A DNA stretch of 43,695 nt from an uncultured Ruminococcus sp. (GTDB taxonomy: Bacteria > Bacillota > Clostridia > Oscillospirales > Ruminococcaceae): NCBI GenBank assembly GCA_902781565.1, contig CACZJT010000002.1:1-43695 (forward strand), given 5' to 3'. The notes below the pieces were generated by a model, which ran no database searches, was not told the origin of the DNA, and worked only from the letters and a program-made list of their open reading frames with translations. Below are positions 17,610 through 24,997 of the stretch, one piece after another; the first letter of the stretch is position 1; each line of letters starts with the position of its first letter. The translations under genes and the position numbers were made by a program.

Positions 17610-18239
17610 TTATCGAGAAAAATCCTCATATAAATCAGCGGTTTCATCAAATGAGATCCTGCCGTTTGAAGCGTTGGTGAGTTTTTCACGAAACTTTTCG
17701 GCGCGGTCGCTCTCGACTATCACCGACATCGAAACGTTCTCGCCGAAGTCCTCGCGGAGCGTTTTCGCGCCAAGCTCGGGCAGGAGCGCACCCACCCTGC
17801 CGTAAAGGTCGTAGTCGCAGTAGAAATCGAAGCGCGAACAGCGGCGTATCTCCATGACTTTAGCGCTGTCAAGAGCCGCCCTGCAAGCCCCCGAGTACGC
17901 CCTTGCAAGCCCGCCCGTCCCCAAGAGTATGCCGCCGAAGTACCTCGTCACGACGCAGCACACATCGGTGAGCCCCGCCCCGCGGAGCGTTTCGAGGACG
18001 GGTACTCCGCCCGTACCCTGCGGTTCTCCGTCGTCGCTGTAGCGGGTCACGTTGCCCTCTCTCAGCAGGTAGGCGTAGACGTTGTGCCGCGCCTTGCGGT
18101 TCTCGGCGCGTATTCGCTCGATGTGGGCGACCGCCTGCTCCTCGTCGGTGACGTGAGCTATCTCGGCGATGAACCGTGAGCGCTTCTCCTCCAGCTCGCC
18201 CAAAGCCGTTTCCGCAAGCGTCCTGTAGCCGTCCGACAT
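17610..18239 (-). CDS. YigZ/IMPACT family protein (UPF0029)
   Basis: 209 residues with the family signatures EKRSRFIAEIAHV, NVYAYLLREGNVTRYSDDGE, PQGTGGVPVLE and VTRYFGGILLGTGGLARAYS. The N-terminal half is the UPF0029/IMPACT domain and the C-terminal ~70 residues the DUF1949 ferredoxin-like domain. The molecular role is not firmly known; relatives are linked with translation control. ATG 18239 has an AAGGGGAG site. It appears to be a single gene between rpmE and the dGTPase gene, with 119 bp of no clear content separating it from the latter's start. Confidence 0.9.
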   Translation of the reverse strand: MSDGYRTLAETALGELEEKRSRFIAEIAHVTDEEQAVAHIERIRAENRKARHNVYAYLLREGNVTRYSDDGEPQGTGGVPVLETLRGAGLTDVCCVVTRYFGGILLGTGGLARAYSGACRAALDSAKVMEIRRCSRFDFYCDYDLYGRVGALLPELGAKTLREDFGENVSMSVIVESDRAEKFREKLTNASNGRISFDETADLYEDFSR

Positions 18240-18292
18240 TCTATCATACTCCCCTTTCGTGATTACACGACATTATTCGTGTTAAATCTGTA

Positions 18293-18323
18293 TGAAAAAA
18301 GAGCGGCACAAAATGCCGCTCTT
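18293..18323 (-). terminator. Rho-independent terminator of rpmE
   Basis: On the minus strand AAGAGCGGCA (18323-18314) pairs with TGCCGCTCTT (18308-18299) and is followed by a T-run. It starts 5 bp past the rpmE stop. Confidence 0.85.
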
Positions 18324-18327
18324 GCGA

Positions 18328-18528
18328 TCAATCGAGCTTGAATCTCTTCTTGAATCTGTCAACACGTCCGCCGGTATCAACGAGCTTCTGCTTACCGGTG
18401 AAGAACGGGTGGCACTTGGAGCAAATTTCTACCTTGATATCCTTCTTTGTGGAACGGGTCTTGATGACGTTTCCGCAGTGGCAGGTGATGGTAGTCTCCT
18501 CATACTTGGGATGGATACCTTCCTTCAT
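18328..18528 (-). CDS. rpmE: 50S ribosomal protein bL31, zinc-binding form
   Basis: 66 residues: [20 protein letters not shown], then the second zinc pair in [13 protein letters not shown] and the conserved [11 protein letters not shown] end. The four cysteines (CxC and CxxC) mark the C+ type that carries Zn, so a zinc-free paralogue may exist elsewhere under Zur control. The frame is open 48 nt upstream, but ATG 18528 has the GGAAGGAGGAAGAAAA site and the canonical N-terminus. It is a single gene with its own promoter, structured leader and terminator. Confidence 0.96.
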   Translation of the reverse strand: MKEGIHPKYEETTITCHCGNVIKTRSTKKDIKVEICSKCHPFFTGKQKLVDTGGRVDRFKKRFKLD

Positions 18529-18616
18529 TTTTCTTCCTCCTTCCGTAACATTCTCTCGATCCTCATAGAAGCCCATCAGAGTAATGTCCGGACAGTAGTT
18601 CTATGCAGCACTCAAC
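18529..18616 (-). promoter_or_regulatory. Structured rpmE leader, possible L31 autoregulatory RNA
   Basis: The predicted transcript start is near 18616, giving an 88-nt leader. In it CATAGAA (18605-18599 on the minus strand) pairs exactly with TTCTATG (18570-18564), enclosing the self-complementary GTCCGGAC. Firmicutes rpmE genes are known to carry L31 leader RNAs used for autogenous control; whether this one matches that consensus I cannot confirm by eye. Confidence 0.45.
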
Positions 18617-18622
18617 CATATT

Positions 18623-18651
18623 ATTTTAACATATCGAAGGCGGGCTGTCAA
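18623..18651 (-). promoter_or_regulatory. SigA promoter of rpmE
   Basis: On the minus strand TTGACA (18651-18646), 17-bp spacer and TAAAAT (18628-18623). Confidence 0.75.
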
Positions 18652-18764
18652 GTGAATTCCGGGTATTTTTACATTATATTCACAAATTCCTTCTGCCACT
18701 TTAGTGATTATGCATAATATGGCACGATAATATTTGTGAAATATATAGAATCGCACAACAACTA

Positions 18765-18793
18765 TTGACATACATAAAATATCGTGTTATAAT
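18765..18793 (+). promoter_or_regulatory. Very strong SigA promoter with extended -10
   Basis: Perfect TTGACA (18765-18770), 17-bp spacer and perfect TATAAT (18788-18793) preceded by TGT. It drives the uORF/terminator leader and the membrane protein at 19099. The first 100 bases after the rpmE promoter hold nothing else that I recognise. Confidence 0.85.
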
Positions 18794-18840
18794 TACACCG
18801 TTCGCTGAACAGTGAAGATCGCAAAAGGCAGGTGAGTGAT

Positions 18841-18999
18841 ATGCATATTTCTACAGCCCTTAACAGAGATACCATCATCATTCACCTTCTGATACACAGC
18901 TCGGTCTGCGGTGCAAAGGACAGAGTGTCTGCAAGTGTTCTCTATGGGGGACACTTTTTCGGCTTGCCCGAACACGGATACTCACGGTCGGCCCTTTGA
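18841..18999 (+). CDS. Leader peptide / uORF of 52 residues
   Basis: ATG 18841 follows AAAAGGCAGGTGAG, a good ribosome site, about 40 nt after the expected transcript start. The frame reads MHISTALNRDTIIIHLLIHS at its start and ends with TGA at 18997-18999. It resembles no protein family. Its body overlaps the first terminator hairpin (18933-18959), and its stop codon sits 6 nt before the left arm of a 12-bp stem (19005-19016). This placement is what a translation-dependent attenuator would need, so I read it as a regulatory leader peptide rather than a functional protein. Confidence 0.55.
   Translation: MHISTALNRDTIIIHLLIHSSVCGAKDRVSASVLYGGHFFGLPEHGYSRSAL
18919..18959 (+). terminator. First leader terminator (T1)
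   Basis: AAGTGTTC (18933-18940) pairs with GGACACTT (18949-18956), with one G-U pair, followed by TTT. It is preceded by GACAGAGTGTCTG, which recurs in changed form before T2. It lies wholly inside the uORF, so translating ribosomes would prevent it from folding. Confidence 0.6.
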
Positions 19000-19004
19000 T
19001 CGAA

Positions 19005-19086
19005 CTGCGGTCGGCAGATCGGACAGACTGTCTGAGTGTCCTTTTCGGGGACACTTTTTTGTTTGTAATAAACGTGCCGACCGCAG
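19005..19086 (+). promoter_or_regulatory. 12-bp long-range stem enclosing the second terminator
   Basis: CTGCGGTCGGCA (19005-19016) and TGCCGACCGCAG (19075-19086) are perfect reverse complements. They enclose terminator T2 (19034-19060), and the right arm ends a few bases before the AGGA ribosome site of the gene at 19099. The stem could bring T2 into a compact fold, or could influence access to the ribosome site. Confidence 0.6.
19034..19060 (+). terminator. Second leader terminator (T2)
   Basis: AGTGTCC (19035-19041) pairs with GGGACACT (19048-19055), followed by a run of six T. The preceding GACAGACTGTCTG (19022-19034) is a near copy of the sequence before T1, so T1 and T2 look like a duplicated unit. 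Confidence 0.75.
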
Positions 19087-19098
19087 ACAGGACAGTTT

Positions 19099-19674
19099 AT
19101 GAAGTTCACGAGAAAATTCTACGGACGTATGTTCATCTTCGCAGGGGGCTTTGCCGCCCTCGCGACACTGCTTTTTCAGACGGCTTTCGACCGGATCGAG
19201 ATCGACTATGAAAGGGACATCGTTGCTTGGTTCATAGCGCTTCCCCTCATTTACGGAGCGGCTCTTTCGCTTTTTACCTATGCTATGGCAAAGCACCACA
19301 CTAACGTCCTCAGACGCTATGAATACGGCAGGGACGGCGCGGAGACCGTATTCTACACGGTTTTCGCAGTCCTCATTATACTGATATCGGCAGGAGAGCT
19401 TGTATTTCTCATGTACAAGCTGCTGCCCCTGCTCGAAAAGGCTTACATCTACGCCCTGAAGGATGCGCAGATCAAAAACGAGACACCTGCCATGCGCGAG
19501 GAGATCATCTCGATGATCGACGCCAAATACGCCCGCTATAAGACCGCCGCTCACATCGGCGCGGGGCTGTGCTTTGCCGTGAGGTGCGTTTCAGCCGTGC
19601 TTTCAGCCCGAAAGCTCATAGCCGAATACCGCGACCCGCCCGATTATTGGAGCGGCAAAAAATCGAATAAATGA
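19099..19674 (+). CDS. Small integral membrane protein of unknown function
   Basis: 191 residues with four predicted membrane segments: FIFAGGFAALATLLF (about 11-28), IVAWFIALPLIYGAALSLF (about 45-65), VFAVLIILISAGELVFLMY (about 88-108) and HIGAGLCFAVRCVSAVL (about 154-172). A charged loop (KDAQIKNETPAMREEIISMI) precedes the last segment and the C-terminus is basic. I do not recognise the family. ATG 19099 follows AGGACAG. It has no operon partner; it is preceded by a leader with two terminators and a uORF, so its expression is probably induced only under a particular condition. Confidence 0.75.
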   Translation: MKFTRKFYGRMFIFAGGFAALATLLFQTAFDRIEIDYERDIVAWFIALPLIYGAALSLFTYAMAKHHTNVLRRYEYGRDGAETVFYTVFAVLIILISAGELVFLMYKLLPLLEKAYIYALKDAQIKNETPAMREEIISMIDAKYARYKTAAHIGAGLCFAVRCVSAVLSARKLIAEYRDPPDYWSGKKSNK

Positions 19675-19696
19675 CCAATATATCCGAAAAAAATGT

Positions 19697-19723
19697 GCAG
19701 GACGGGGAAGCTCCCCGCCCTGC
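19697..19723. terminator. Bidirectional terminator between convergent genes
   Basis: GCAGGACGGGGA (19697-19708) pairs with TCCCCGCCCTGC (19712-19723), with one A/C mismatch. A-rich and T-rich flanks let it serve both the membrane protein gene and coaBC. Confidence 0.8.
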
Positions 19724-19733
19724 TTTTATTTTC

Positions 19734-20933
19734 TCACTTCCCGAACCCCATTTCAAGCAGCTCATCGAATATCCTGTGCGCCGCTTCGAGCTTTGACATC
19801 TTGTCAAGCTGCTTGTTCCCGTCGGCGGTGATGAGGGTAATGACGTTGGTATCGCTGCCGAAGCCCGCCCCCTCGGTGCGGAGCGAGTTTGCGCAGATCA
19901 TGTCGCAGTTCTTCGAGGTCAGCTTCTTAGCGGAGTTTTCGAGCAGATCGGTAGTCTCCATAGAGAAGCCGCAGAGGAGCTGTCCCTCGCGCTTGTGCTC
20001 GCCCAGATATTTGAGTATGTCACGGGTGCGGCGCAAGGGTATGCTCATTTCGCCCTCGGACTTTTTCAGCTTGTTGTCGGCGACCGTCTGCGGCGTGTAG
20101 TCAGCCACCGCCGCCGCCTTGACGATGATATCGTACTCTCCCGCCGATTCGGTCACAGCCGCGAACATATCATCGGCGCTGACCACGTTCACCACGCGGA
20201 CAAAGGGCGGCATTTTCTCGGTGCAGCTCCCCGCAACGAGAGTGACCTCAGCCCCGCGTAAACTCGCGGCACGGGCAAGGGCTATGCCCATCTTGCCGGT
20301 GGAGTGGTTCGTGATGTAGCGCACGGGGTCTATGGACTCCCTCGTTGCTCCCGCCGTCACGAGGACTTTGAGCCCAGCCATATCCTTCTCGCAGGCGATC
20401 TCCTGCAAAACGTGGTCGATGAGCGTCTGCACATCGGGGAGCTTTCCGTCGCCGATGTCGCGGTTAGCGAGCATTCCCCTCACGGGACGTATCATGCCGT
20501 AACCGAAGCGTTCCAGCTTGCGGATATTGTCCTGAACTATCGGATTGTGCAGCATATTGTGGTTCATGGCTGGGGCTATGAGCTTCTTGCAGGTACACGC
20601 CATGACGGTAGTTGTCAGCATATCGTCGGCGATACCGTTCGCGATCTTGCCGATGACGTTCGCGCTCGCGGGGGCGACAAGCACCACGTCCGCCGCCTTT
20701 GCGAGGGCTACGTGCTCCACGCTGTACTGAAAGCTCCTGTCAAAGGTGTCGATAAGGCATTTGTGCTGTGTGAGCGTTTCAAAAGTCACGGGGTTTATGA
20801 ACTGCGTTGCGTTCCGCGTCATCAGCACATGAACGTCCGCGCCCAGCTTAGTAAGCTCCCTCGCGCAGTCAGCCATCTTATAAGCCGCGATGCTCCCCGT
20901 CACGGCTATCAGCACCGTATTTCCCTTTAACAT
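19734..20933 (-). CDS. coaBC: Bifunctional phosphopantothenoylcysteine decarboxylase / phosphopantothenate-cysteine ligase
   Basis: Catalyses two consecutive steps of coenzyme A synthesis: ligation of cysteine to 4'-phosphopantothenate and decarboxylation of the product. The N-terminal CoaC flavoprotein domain shows VLIAVTGSIAAYKMADCARE, the histidine in FQYSVEHVALAKAAD, APASANVIGKIANGIADD, and the substrate-binding PAMNHNM. The C-terminal CoaB domain begins LKVLVTAGATRESIDPVR and has ITNHSTGKMG and the KKSEGEMSI segment. At 399 residues it is the normal length. ATG 20933 has a CGGAGGATAAAACT ribosome site. No other coenzyme A gene is adjacent; it is bracketed by two-way terminators, suggesting a single-gene unit. 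Confidence 0.95.
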   Translation of the reverse strand: MLKGNTVLIAVTGSIAAYKMADCARELTKLGADVHVLMTRNATQFINPVTFETLTQHKCLIDTFDRSFQYSVEHVALAKAADVVLVAPASANVIGKIANGIADDMLTTTVMACTCKKLIAPAMNHNMLHNPIVQDNIRKLERFGYGMIRPVRGMLANRDIGDGKLPDVQTLIDHVLQEIACEKDMAGLKVLVTAGATRESIDPVRYITNHSTGKMGIALARAASLRGAEVTLVAGSCTEKMPPFVRVVNVVSADDMFAAVTESAGEYDIIVKAAAVADYTPQTVADNKLKKSEGEMSIPLRRTRDILKYLGEHKREGQLLCGFSMETTDLLENSAKKLTSKNCDMICANSLRTEGAGFGSDTNVITLITADGNKQLDKMSKLEAAHRIFDELLEMGFGK

Positions 20934-20955
20934 AGTTTTATCCTCCGGATCAAAG

Positions 20956-20988
20956 AAAAGAGGTCGGCTGTTCCCCGACCTCTTTTTT
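20956..20988. terminator. Bidirectional terminator upstream of coaBC
   Basis: AGAGGTCGG (20959-20967) pairs with CCGACCTCT (20975-20983), with A-run and T-run flanks. On the minus strand it ends the gene finishing at 20988. Confidence 0.8.
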
Positions 20989-21836
20989 TATTTGGTTCTT
21001 ATCATGCGCTTGCCCTTGCTGTGCGCCTGTACGTACTTTATGATCTCGTCGGGAGAATAGGGGTCGGAATCCCACTCGTCCTGCTCGTCGAAGACCGACT
21101 TGACCTTCTTTTTGAGACGCTTTCCGAAAATGCGCTCCCTCAGCGACTTCTTGCGGCTGGGCTTTATGCTCTCCAGCGGGTTCTCGAAGCCCGCGGATTC
21201 CTCCTCCGCCGACTTCTTTGCGGTCTTGGCGAAGTTGCTCTCTATCTCCTTGTTCTCCATGATCGTCGTGAACTGCTGCAAGAGCAGCTTCTGTTCGAGC
21301 ATGGCGGCGGCGTCCTCGCAGGTATCGGCTTCGCCCGACATTATGAATTCCCTCAGGTCGTTCAGGTACTTCATATCGCTGAACGCCAGAAAGGGAACGT
21401 GCTTTTCCAGCCCCTTGACAAAATCCGCTTTCTGCTTCTGTATCATGGGTTCGAGGGCTTTGAGCCGCTCGATCTCGTCAATTATGCCGTCGTTTATCTC
21501 GCTCTGACGTTCGAGCCTGCTGTCCAGCTTATAGCGGTTGAATGCGATAAAGAACACCGTACCGCCCAAAAACACGAAACACCCGACCACAAGTCCCGGT
21601 ACGAACATGGTCACGAGCCACACCAGCAGGAACACTGCCAGCGCCGCGCCCGCAACTATACTGATCTCCTTCGAGAGCCTTGCCTTCATATCGTAATTGT
21701 CGCGCACATATATATCATCGTGTATCAGCGTTTTCAGATACTCTTGATTCTCACGATTCTGACGGATCGCGTCCTCTTTTTTTCCGTATCGCCGAAAGAA
21801 CACCTCAGCCTGTTCGATCCGTTCAAGCTCTGTCAT
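20988..21836 (-). CDS. Membrane protein with long cytoplasmic coiled-coil, unknown function
   Basis: About 282 residues. An N-terminal charged helical stretch is followed by two close membrane segments (IVAGAALAVFLLVWLVTMFV and LVVGCFVFLGGTVFFIAF, about residues 60-100), then a long charged helical region with a coiled-coil look (RLERQSEINDGIIDEIERLK) and a very basic patch (RKKSLRERIFGKRLKKKVKS) near the end. I recognise no family. ATG 21836 (MTELERIEQAE) with AAAAGGAAGA upstream is preferred over the frame opening at 21875. A consensus promoter lies at 21900-21928, and the gene ends at the two-way terminator before coaBC, so it is a single unit. Confidence 0.75.
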   Translation of the reverse strand: MTELERIEQAEVFFRRYGKKEDAIRQNRENQEYLKTLIHDDIYVRDNYDMKARLSKEISIVAGAALAVFLLVWLVTMFVPGLVVGCFVFLGGTVFFIAFNRYKLDSRLERQSEINDGIIDEIERLKALEPMIQKQKADFVKGLEKHVPFLAFSDMKYLNDLREFIMSGEADTCEDAAAMLEQKLLLQQFTTIMENKEIESNFAKTAKKSAEEESAGFENPLESIKPSRKKSLRERIFGKRLKKKVKSVFDEQDEWDSDPYSPDEIIKYVQAHSKGKRMIRTK

Positions 21837-21899
21837 ACATATCTTCCTTTTCCGGTAGATTGCCGAGACAGGCACTAAACCTCTCCCAATTATTCTCTT

Positions 21900-21928
21900 A
21901 TTATATCACATTTCAGATCAGATGTCAA
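21900..21928 (-). promoter_or_regulatory. SigA promoter of the coiled-coil membrane protein
   Basis: On the minus strand perfect TTGACA (21928-21923), 17-bp spacer and perfect TATAAT (21905-21900). Confidence 0.8.
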
Positions 21929-21945
21929 GATTTTCCGAACATTTT

Positions 21946-23256
21946 TTACGACTTCCCGCAGATTCTTGCAATGGCGTTGGCATACATATTCAGATTGTAC
22001 ATAAAAGTCTCCACCGAAACTCTCTCGTCTATGCCGTGCATACGGTTGTCCTCCCACGGGAACTCCGCGCCGAAAGCCACTCCCCCGGGGGTGTCGTGGA
22101 CGTAGGTTATACCGCCCTCCGCCACGGGCTCGCCGCGCTCGCCCTTGACGTCCTCATAGACTTGCAGGAGCGTTACAACGAACGGATCGTCCGCGGGAAC
22201 GTAGTGCGGCTCCTTGCCCGAAAGGTCGTCTGCCGCAAAGCCCGCGTTTTCAAGGGCTTTCACGATGATACCGCTTATCTCCGCATATGTGCGGTCTATC
22301 GGGAAGCGTATGTCTATGCCGCCCGTGAGCCTGCCCTCCGAGGTGTTGAGCAGCGTGAGGGCGCAGGTCATAGTCCCGCTCACATCGTCCGCGAAACCCA
22401 GCCCCGCAGTCTTGCCGTCAAACTCTCCGTGGGGGAACAGTTCTCCGAGTGCTTTGAGCAGGGCGTTCCCTCCCTTATAGCCCGCAAGGAACTTCGTCAC
22501 CGCATTGTCGCCGTTCTCGGGACGTGAGCCGTGGGAGGGCTTGCCGCTTATCTCGGTCACAGAGCCGTTCTTGTCGGTGACTTTGCAGAAGTCGGGTATG
22601 GCGTTTATGACGCTCCCCGCCTTTATCGAAGCTATCTCACTGTCCTCAAAAGGCGCGGAGAAAGTCAGATGTACCATGCCCTTTTCGCAGTTGAGTACGG
22701 GAAAAGAGCCGTCGGGGGTGAAAACGTGCGGAGGGAAAGGCTCTCTCGCCGCGTAATACACGATGTCCTTGCAGCCCCGCTCCTCATTGCCGCCGAAGAT
22801 CACGCGGAAGCTCTTTTCGAGGGGCACGTTCAGCTCCTTGAGCGCCTTTACCGCCCAAAGAACCGCCACCGAGGGTCCCTTGTCGTCTATCGCACCGCGC
22901 CCGTATATGTACCCGTCGTCAAGGGTGCAGGCGAAAGGCTCATGCTCCCAGCCCTCGGGGGTCGCGGGGACTACGTCCAGGTGGCTCAGTATGCCGAGGA
23001 CGGGCTCGCCCTCGCCGCAGGTCATGGATATGGCGTGATTATCGAAATTCTTCACTTTCAGCCCGAGAGCCTCTCCCTTTGCCGCCCCCCATGCGAGAGC
23101 CGCCGCGGAGCCCTCGCCGAAGGGCTTCCCCTCCGAGGGCGTGCCGTAGGAGGAATCTATCGACATGATCTCGCTCATATCCGCAAGTATCTCCTCGAAA
23201 TGCTCATCGAAATACGCCGCAAGGCGTTCCTTTAACTGCTTCTGTTCGTTCGTCAT
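21946..23256 (-). CDS. M20 family Sapep/PepV-like dipeptidase
   Basis: A metal-dependent cytoplasmic peptidase of the Sapep/PepV type, 436 residues, normal length. Metal and catalytic motifs are in order: GILSHLDVVPA (histidine and aspartate, about residues 88-98), YGRGAIDDKGPSVA (bridging aspartate) and FGGNEERGCKD (glutamate pair). The dimerisation/lid region follows, and the last metal ligand is expected in the C-terminal ITYVHDTPGGVAFG segment. It is expected to release amino acids from small peptides. ATG 23256 lies 2 bp after the stop of the upstream phosphoesterase gene, with its AAAGGAG site inside that gene's end, so the two are translationally linked. Confidence 0.92.
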   Translation of the reverse strand: MTNEQKQLKERLAAYFDEHFEEILADMSEIMSIDSSYGTPSEGKPFGEGSAAALAWGAAKGEALGLKVKNFDNHAISMTCGEGEPVLGILSHLDVVPATPEGWEHEPFACTLDDGYIYGRGAIDDKGPSVAVLWAVKALKELNVPLEKSFRVIFGGNEERGCKDIVYYAAREPFPPHVFTPDGSFPVLNCEKGMVHLTFSAPFEDSEIASIKAGSVINAIPDFCKVTDKNGSVTEISGKPSHGSRPENGDNAVTKFLAGYKGGNALLKALGELFPHGEFDGKTAGLGFADDVSGTMTCALTLLNTSEGRLTGGIDIRFPIDRTYAEISGIIVKALENAGFAADDLSGKEPHYVPADDPFVVTLLQVYEDVKGERGEPVAEGGITYVHDTPGGVAFGAEFPWEDNRMHGIDERVSVETFMYNLNMYANAIARICGKS

Positions 23257-23258
23257 TT

Positions 23259-24116
23259 TTAATACTCCTTTCTATGGATCACGATGACCGAGATCATCGG
23301 CGGATCGTTCACTCTGAATTTACCCAGCCCTGCCGAGAGCGCCAGGACTGCCCTGCCGCGACTTGTTTCGCGGGTGTATATGCCCTTTGAGTAGCGCGGG
23401 AACAGCACCCGTTCGGGCGAAAGCAGCCCGATACCTCCGAGCCGCACCATGCCCCCGTGGATATGTCCCGAGAGCGTGAGGTCTGCGCCCCATTCAGCAT
23501 ACTGCTCAAACGGGAGCGGTGTGTGCGCCAGCAGGAGCGTGAAGCCGTCCTCGTCGGCTGTCCCCAGCGACCGTTCCATGACCTGCGGGGTGACTTTTTC
23601 CAATCCGAGATAATGTCCTTTCGGAGAGCGGTAGAACTCGGGCGCAAGCTCCAGCCCGCAAAGGTCGATATGTCCCCTGCCCCTGAAAAGCCGCCTCCGT
23701 TCGTTTCGGAGGACAGTCACGCCGATGTCCCGAAGCAGCTCCGCGAAGCGCTCCGCATTTTTCGGCGCATCGACCTCATGATTGCCGAACACACAGCAGA
23801 GCGGCGCGATATCGTTAAGCGCCCTCATCATCGGGAGCTTTCGTTCTATAGCGGAGATGTCCTCGTCCCTGCTGAAAATATCGCCAGTAAAAAAGATGAT
23901 ATCGGGGCGTTCTGCGGCACAGGCTCTCACGAGCCCCTTGTTTCCCTGCCCGAAGCTCTTGGCGTGAAGGTCAGTGAGGTGCAGCAGGCGCAAGCCCTCG
24001 AACTCCCGCGGGAGCCGTTCAAAAGTGAGGGAGTATTCGCACACCGAGATCGTCCCGCCGTCCGTAAGAGCGCGGCGTTCGGAGATAAGGTATCTTTTTT
24101 CGGCTTCTCTGTACAA
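23259..24116 (-). CDS. YkuE-like metallophosphoesterase
   Basis: A calcineurin-like phosphoesterase with all five metal motifs: LLHLTDLHAKSFG (D-x-H), IIFFTGDIFS (G-D), CCVFGNHEVDAP (GNHE), LLLAHTPLPF (H) and LSGHIHGGMV (GHxH). The set resembles YkuE-type, membrane-associated phosphoesterases, but no transmembrane segment is present here. The substrate is unknown. Start: GTG 24125 is open, but its bases form part of the GGAGGTG ribosome site; TTG 24116 is spaced 8 nt from that site, so I prefer it (285 residues). It is followed after 2 bp by the M20 dipeptidase gene. Confidence 0.85.
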   Translation of the reverse strand: MYREAEKRYLISERRALTDGGTISVCEYSLTFERLPREFEGLRLLHLTDLHAKSFGQGNKGLVRACAAERPDIIFFTGDIFSRDEDISAIERKLPMMRALNDIAPLCCVFGNHEVDAPKNAERFAELLRDIGVTVLRNERRRLFRGRGHIDLCGLELAPEFYRSPKGHYLGLEKVTPQVMERSLGTADEDGFTLLLAHTPLPFEQYAEWGADLTLSGHIHGGMVRLGGIGLLSPERVLFPRYSKGIYTRETSRGRAVLALSAGLGKFRVNDPPMISVIVIHRKEY

Positions 24117-24161
24117 TCGCTTCACCTCCGCATATTTGTATTACAGCTCTGTATCTTTTCG

Positions 24162-24932
24162 TCATGAAAACTCTTCTTTGAGCAGCTCGTCAAATCCATC
24201 AAGAGATGTAACGGTATCATAAAGGACGAACATCCTGTCCTCATATATCGGCATATCCACATGAAAATGTCCGCAGAACCATATCCCGTAATCTACGGTC
24301 TCATAAACGCTTTCAAGAAACAAAGCAGTTTTGCAGGGGGCATTCTTATAATAAAACATCGGGATCCTGTCTATCTTCTTTTTCGGCAATGTATGAGTTA
24401 TGATATAGTCCACGGAACGTCCCGCTTTTTCGAGATTCCTTTCGGCGTTGGCTATATCCTCGGCGGAAGCCTCTTCTCCCGCCCACCATGAAATGCCTTC
24501 TTTTCTGTACTCCTTATCCGAGCTCGCGGCTCCGCCGAAGGTAAAGAAGGTCTTTCCTTCGATGGTGTAGACCTCTCCGCGAAGAAGATGTATCACATTA
24601 GGGACATGAGGGTGTATCTGTACACGTCCCCCGAACATCTCTGTCACTGCCTGTTTCGCCCACCAGTCATGATTATCGTGGTTCCCGTCAATGAAAAGTA
24701 CCATATACGGTCTTTTCCCGAACCAATCTATCCAGTATTTATAAGAGTTCCTGCCGTGATCGTCGGGGTGTTCATAGACCTCTGTGTCTTCGGGCGTAAA
24801 GGGGAACCCGAAATCACCTGTGATGATAAGAAGATCGTCCCTCGTGAGAGCGAGCCCGTTTCTTTCCAGTCTTTTACGTGACAGCTTTTTCATATCTATA
24901 CCGCCGTGGGTATCGCCTGTAAGATAAATCAT
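24162..24932 (-). CDS. Calcineurin-like metallophosphoesterase
   Basis: 256 residues. Metal motifs: MIYLTGDTHGGID at the extreme N-terminus, LLIITGDFGFPF, VLFIDGNHDNHD, VDYIITHTLP and IWFCGHFHVDM. The layout with an N-terminal TGDTHG is common in Firmicutes phosphoesterases of unknown substrate; it is not closely similar to its neighbour at 23259. ATG 24932 follows GGAGATCAA. It has its own consensus-like promoter and lies 45 bp upstream of the next phosphoesterase gene, so the three genes to 21946 may form one transcript. Confidence 0.88.
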   Translation of the reverse strand: MIYLTGDTHGGIDMKKLSRKRLERNGLALTRDDLLIITGDFGFPFTPEDTEVYEHPDDHGRNSYKYWIDWFGKRPYMVLFIDGNHDNHDWWAKQAVTEMFGGRVQIHPHVPNVIHLLRGEVYTIEGKTFFTFGGAASSDKEYRKEGISWWAGEEASAEDIANAERNLEKAGRSVDYIITHTLPKKKIDRIPMFYYKNAPCKTALFLESVYETVDYGIWFCGHFHVDMPIYEDRMFVLYDTVTSLDGFDELLKEEFS

Positions 24933-24963
24933 TTGATCTCCTTCGATCCCTTATCATTATTCA

Positions 24964-24992
24964 AGTATAACACATTATTAACAGTTTGTCAA
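24964..24992 (-). promoter_or_regulatory. SigA promoter of the phosphoesterase-dipeptidase unit
   Basis: On the minus strand TTGACA (24992-24987), 17-bp spacer and TATACT (24969-24964). It sits only a few bases before the stop of the FkbM gene at 24998. Confidence 0.75.
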
Positions 24993-24997
24993 TCATT

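Noticed and set aside
18793..18975. 60-codon minus-strand frame opposite the leader uORF
   Set aside because: No ribosome site or promoter in that direction; it overlaps the strong plus-strand leader.
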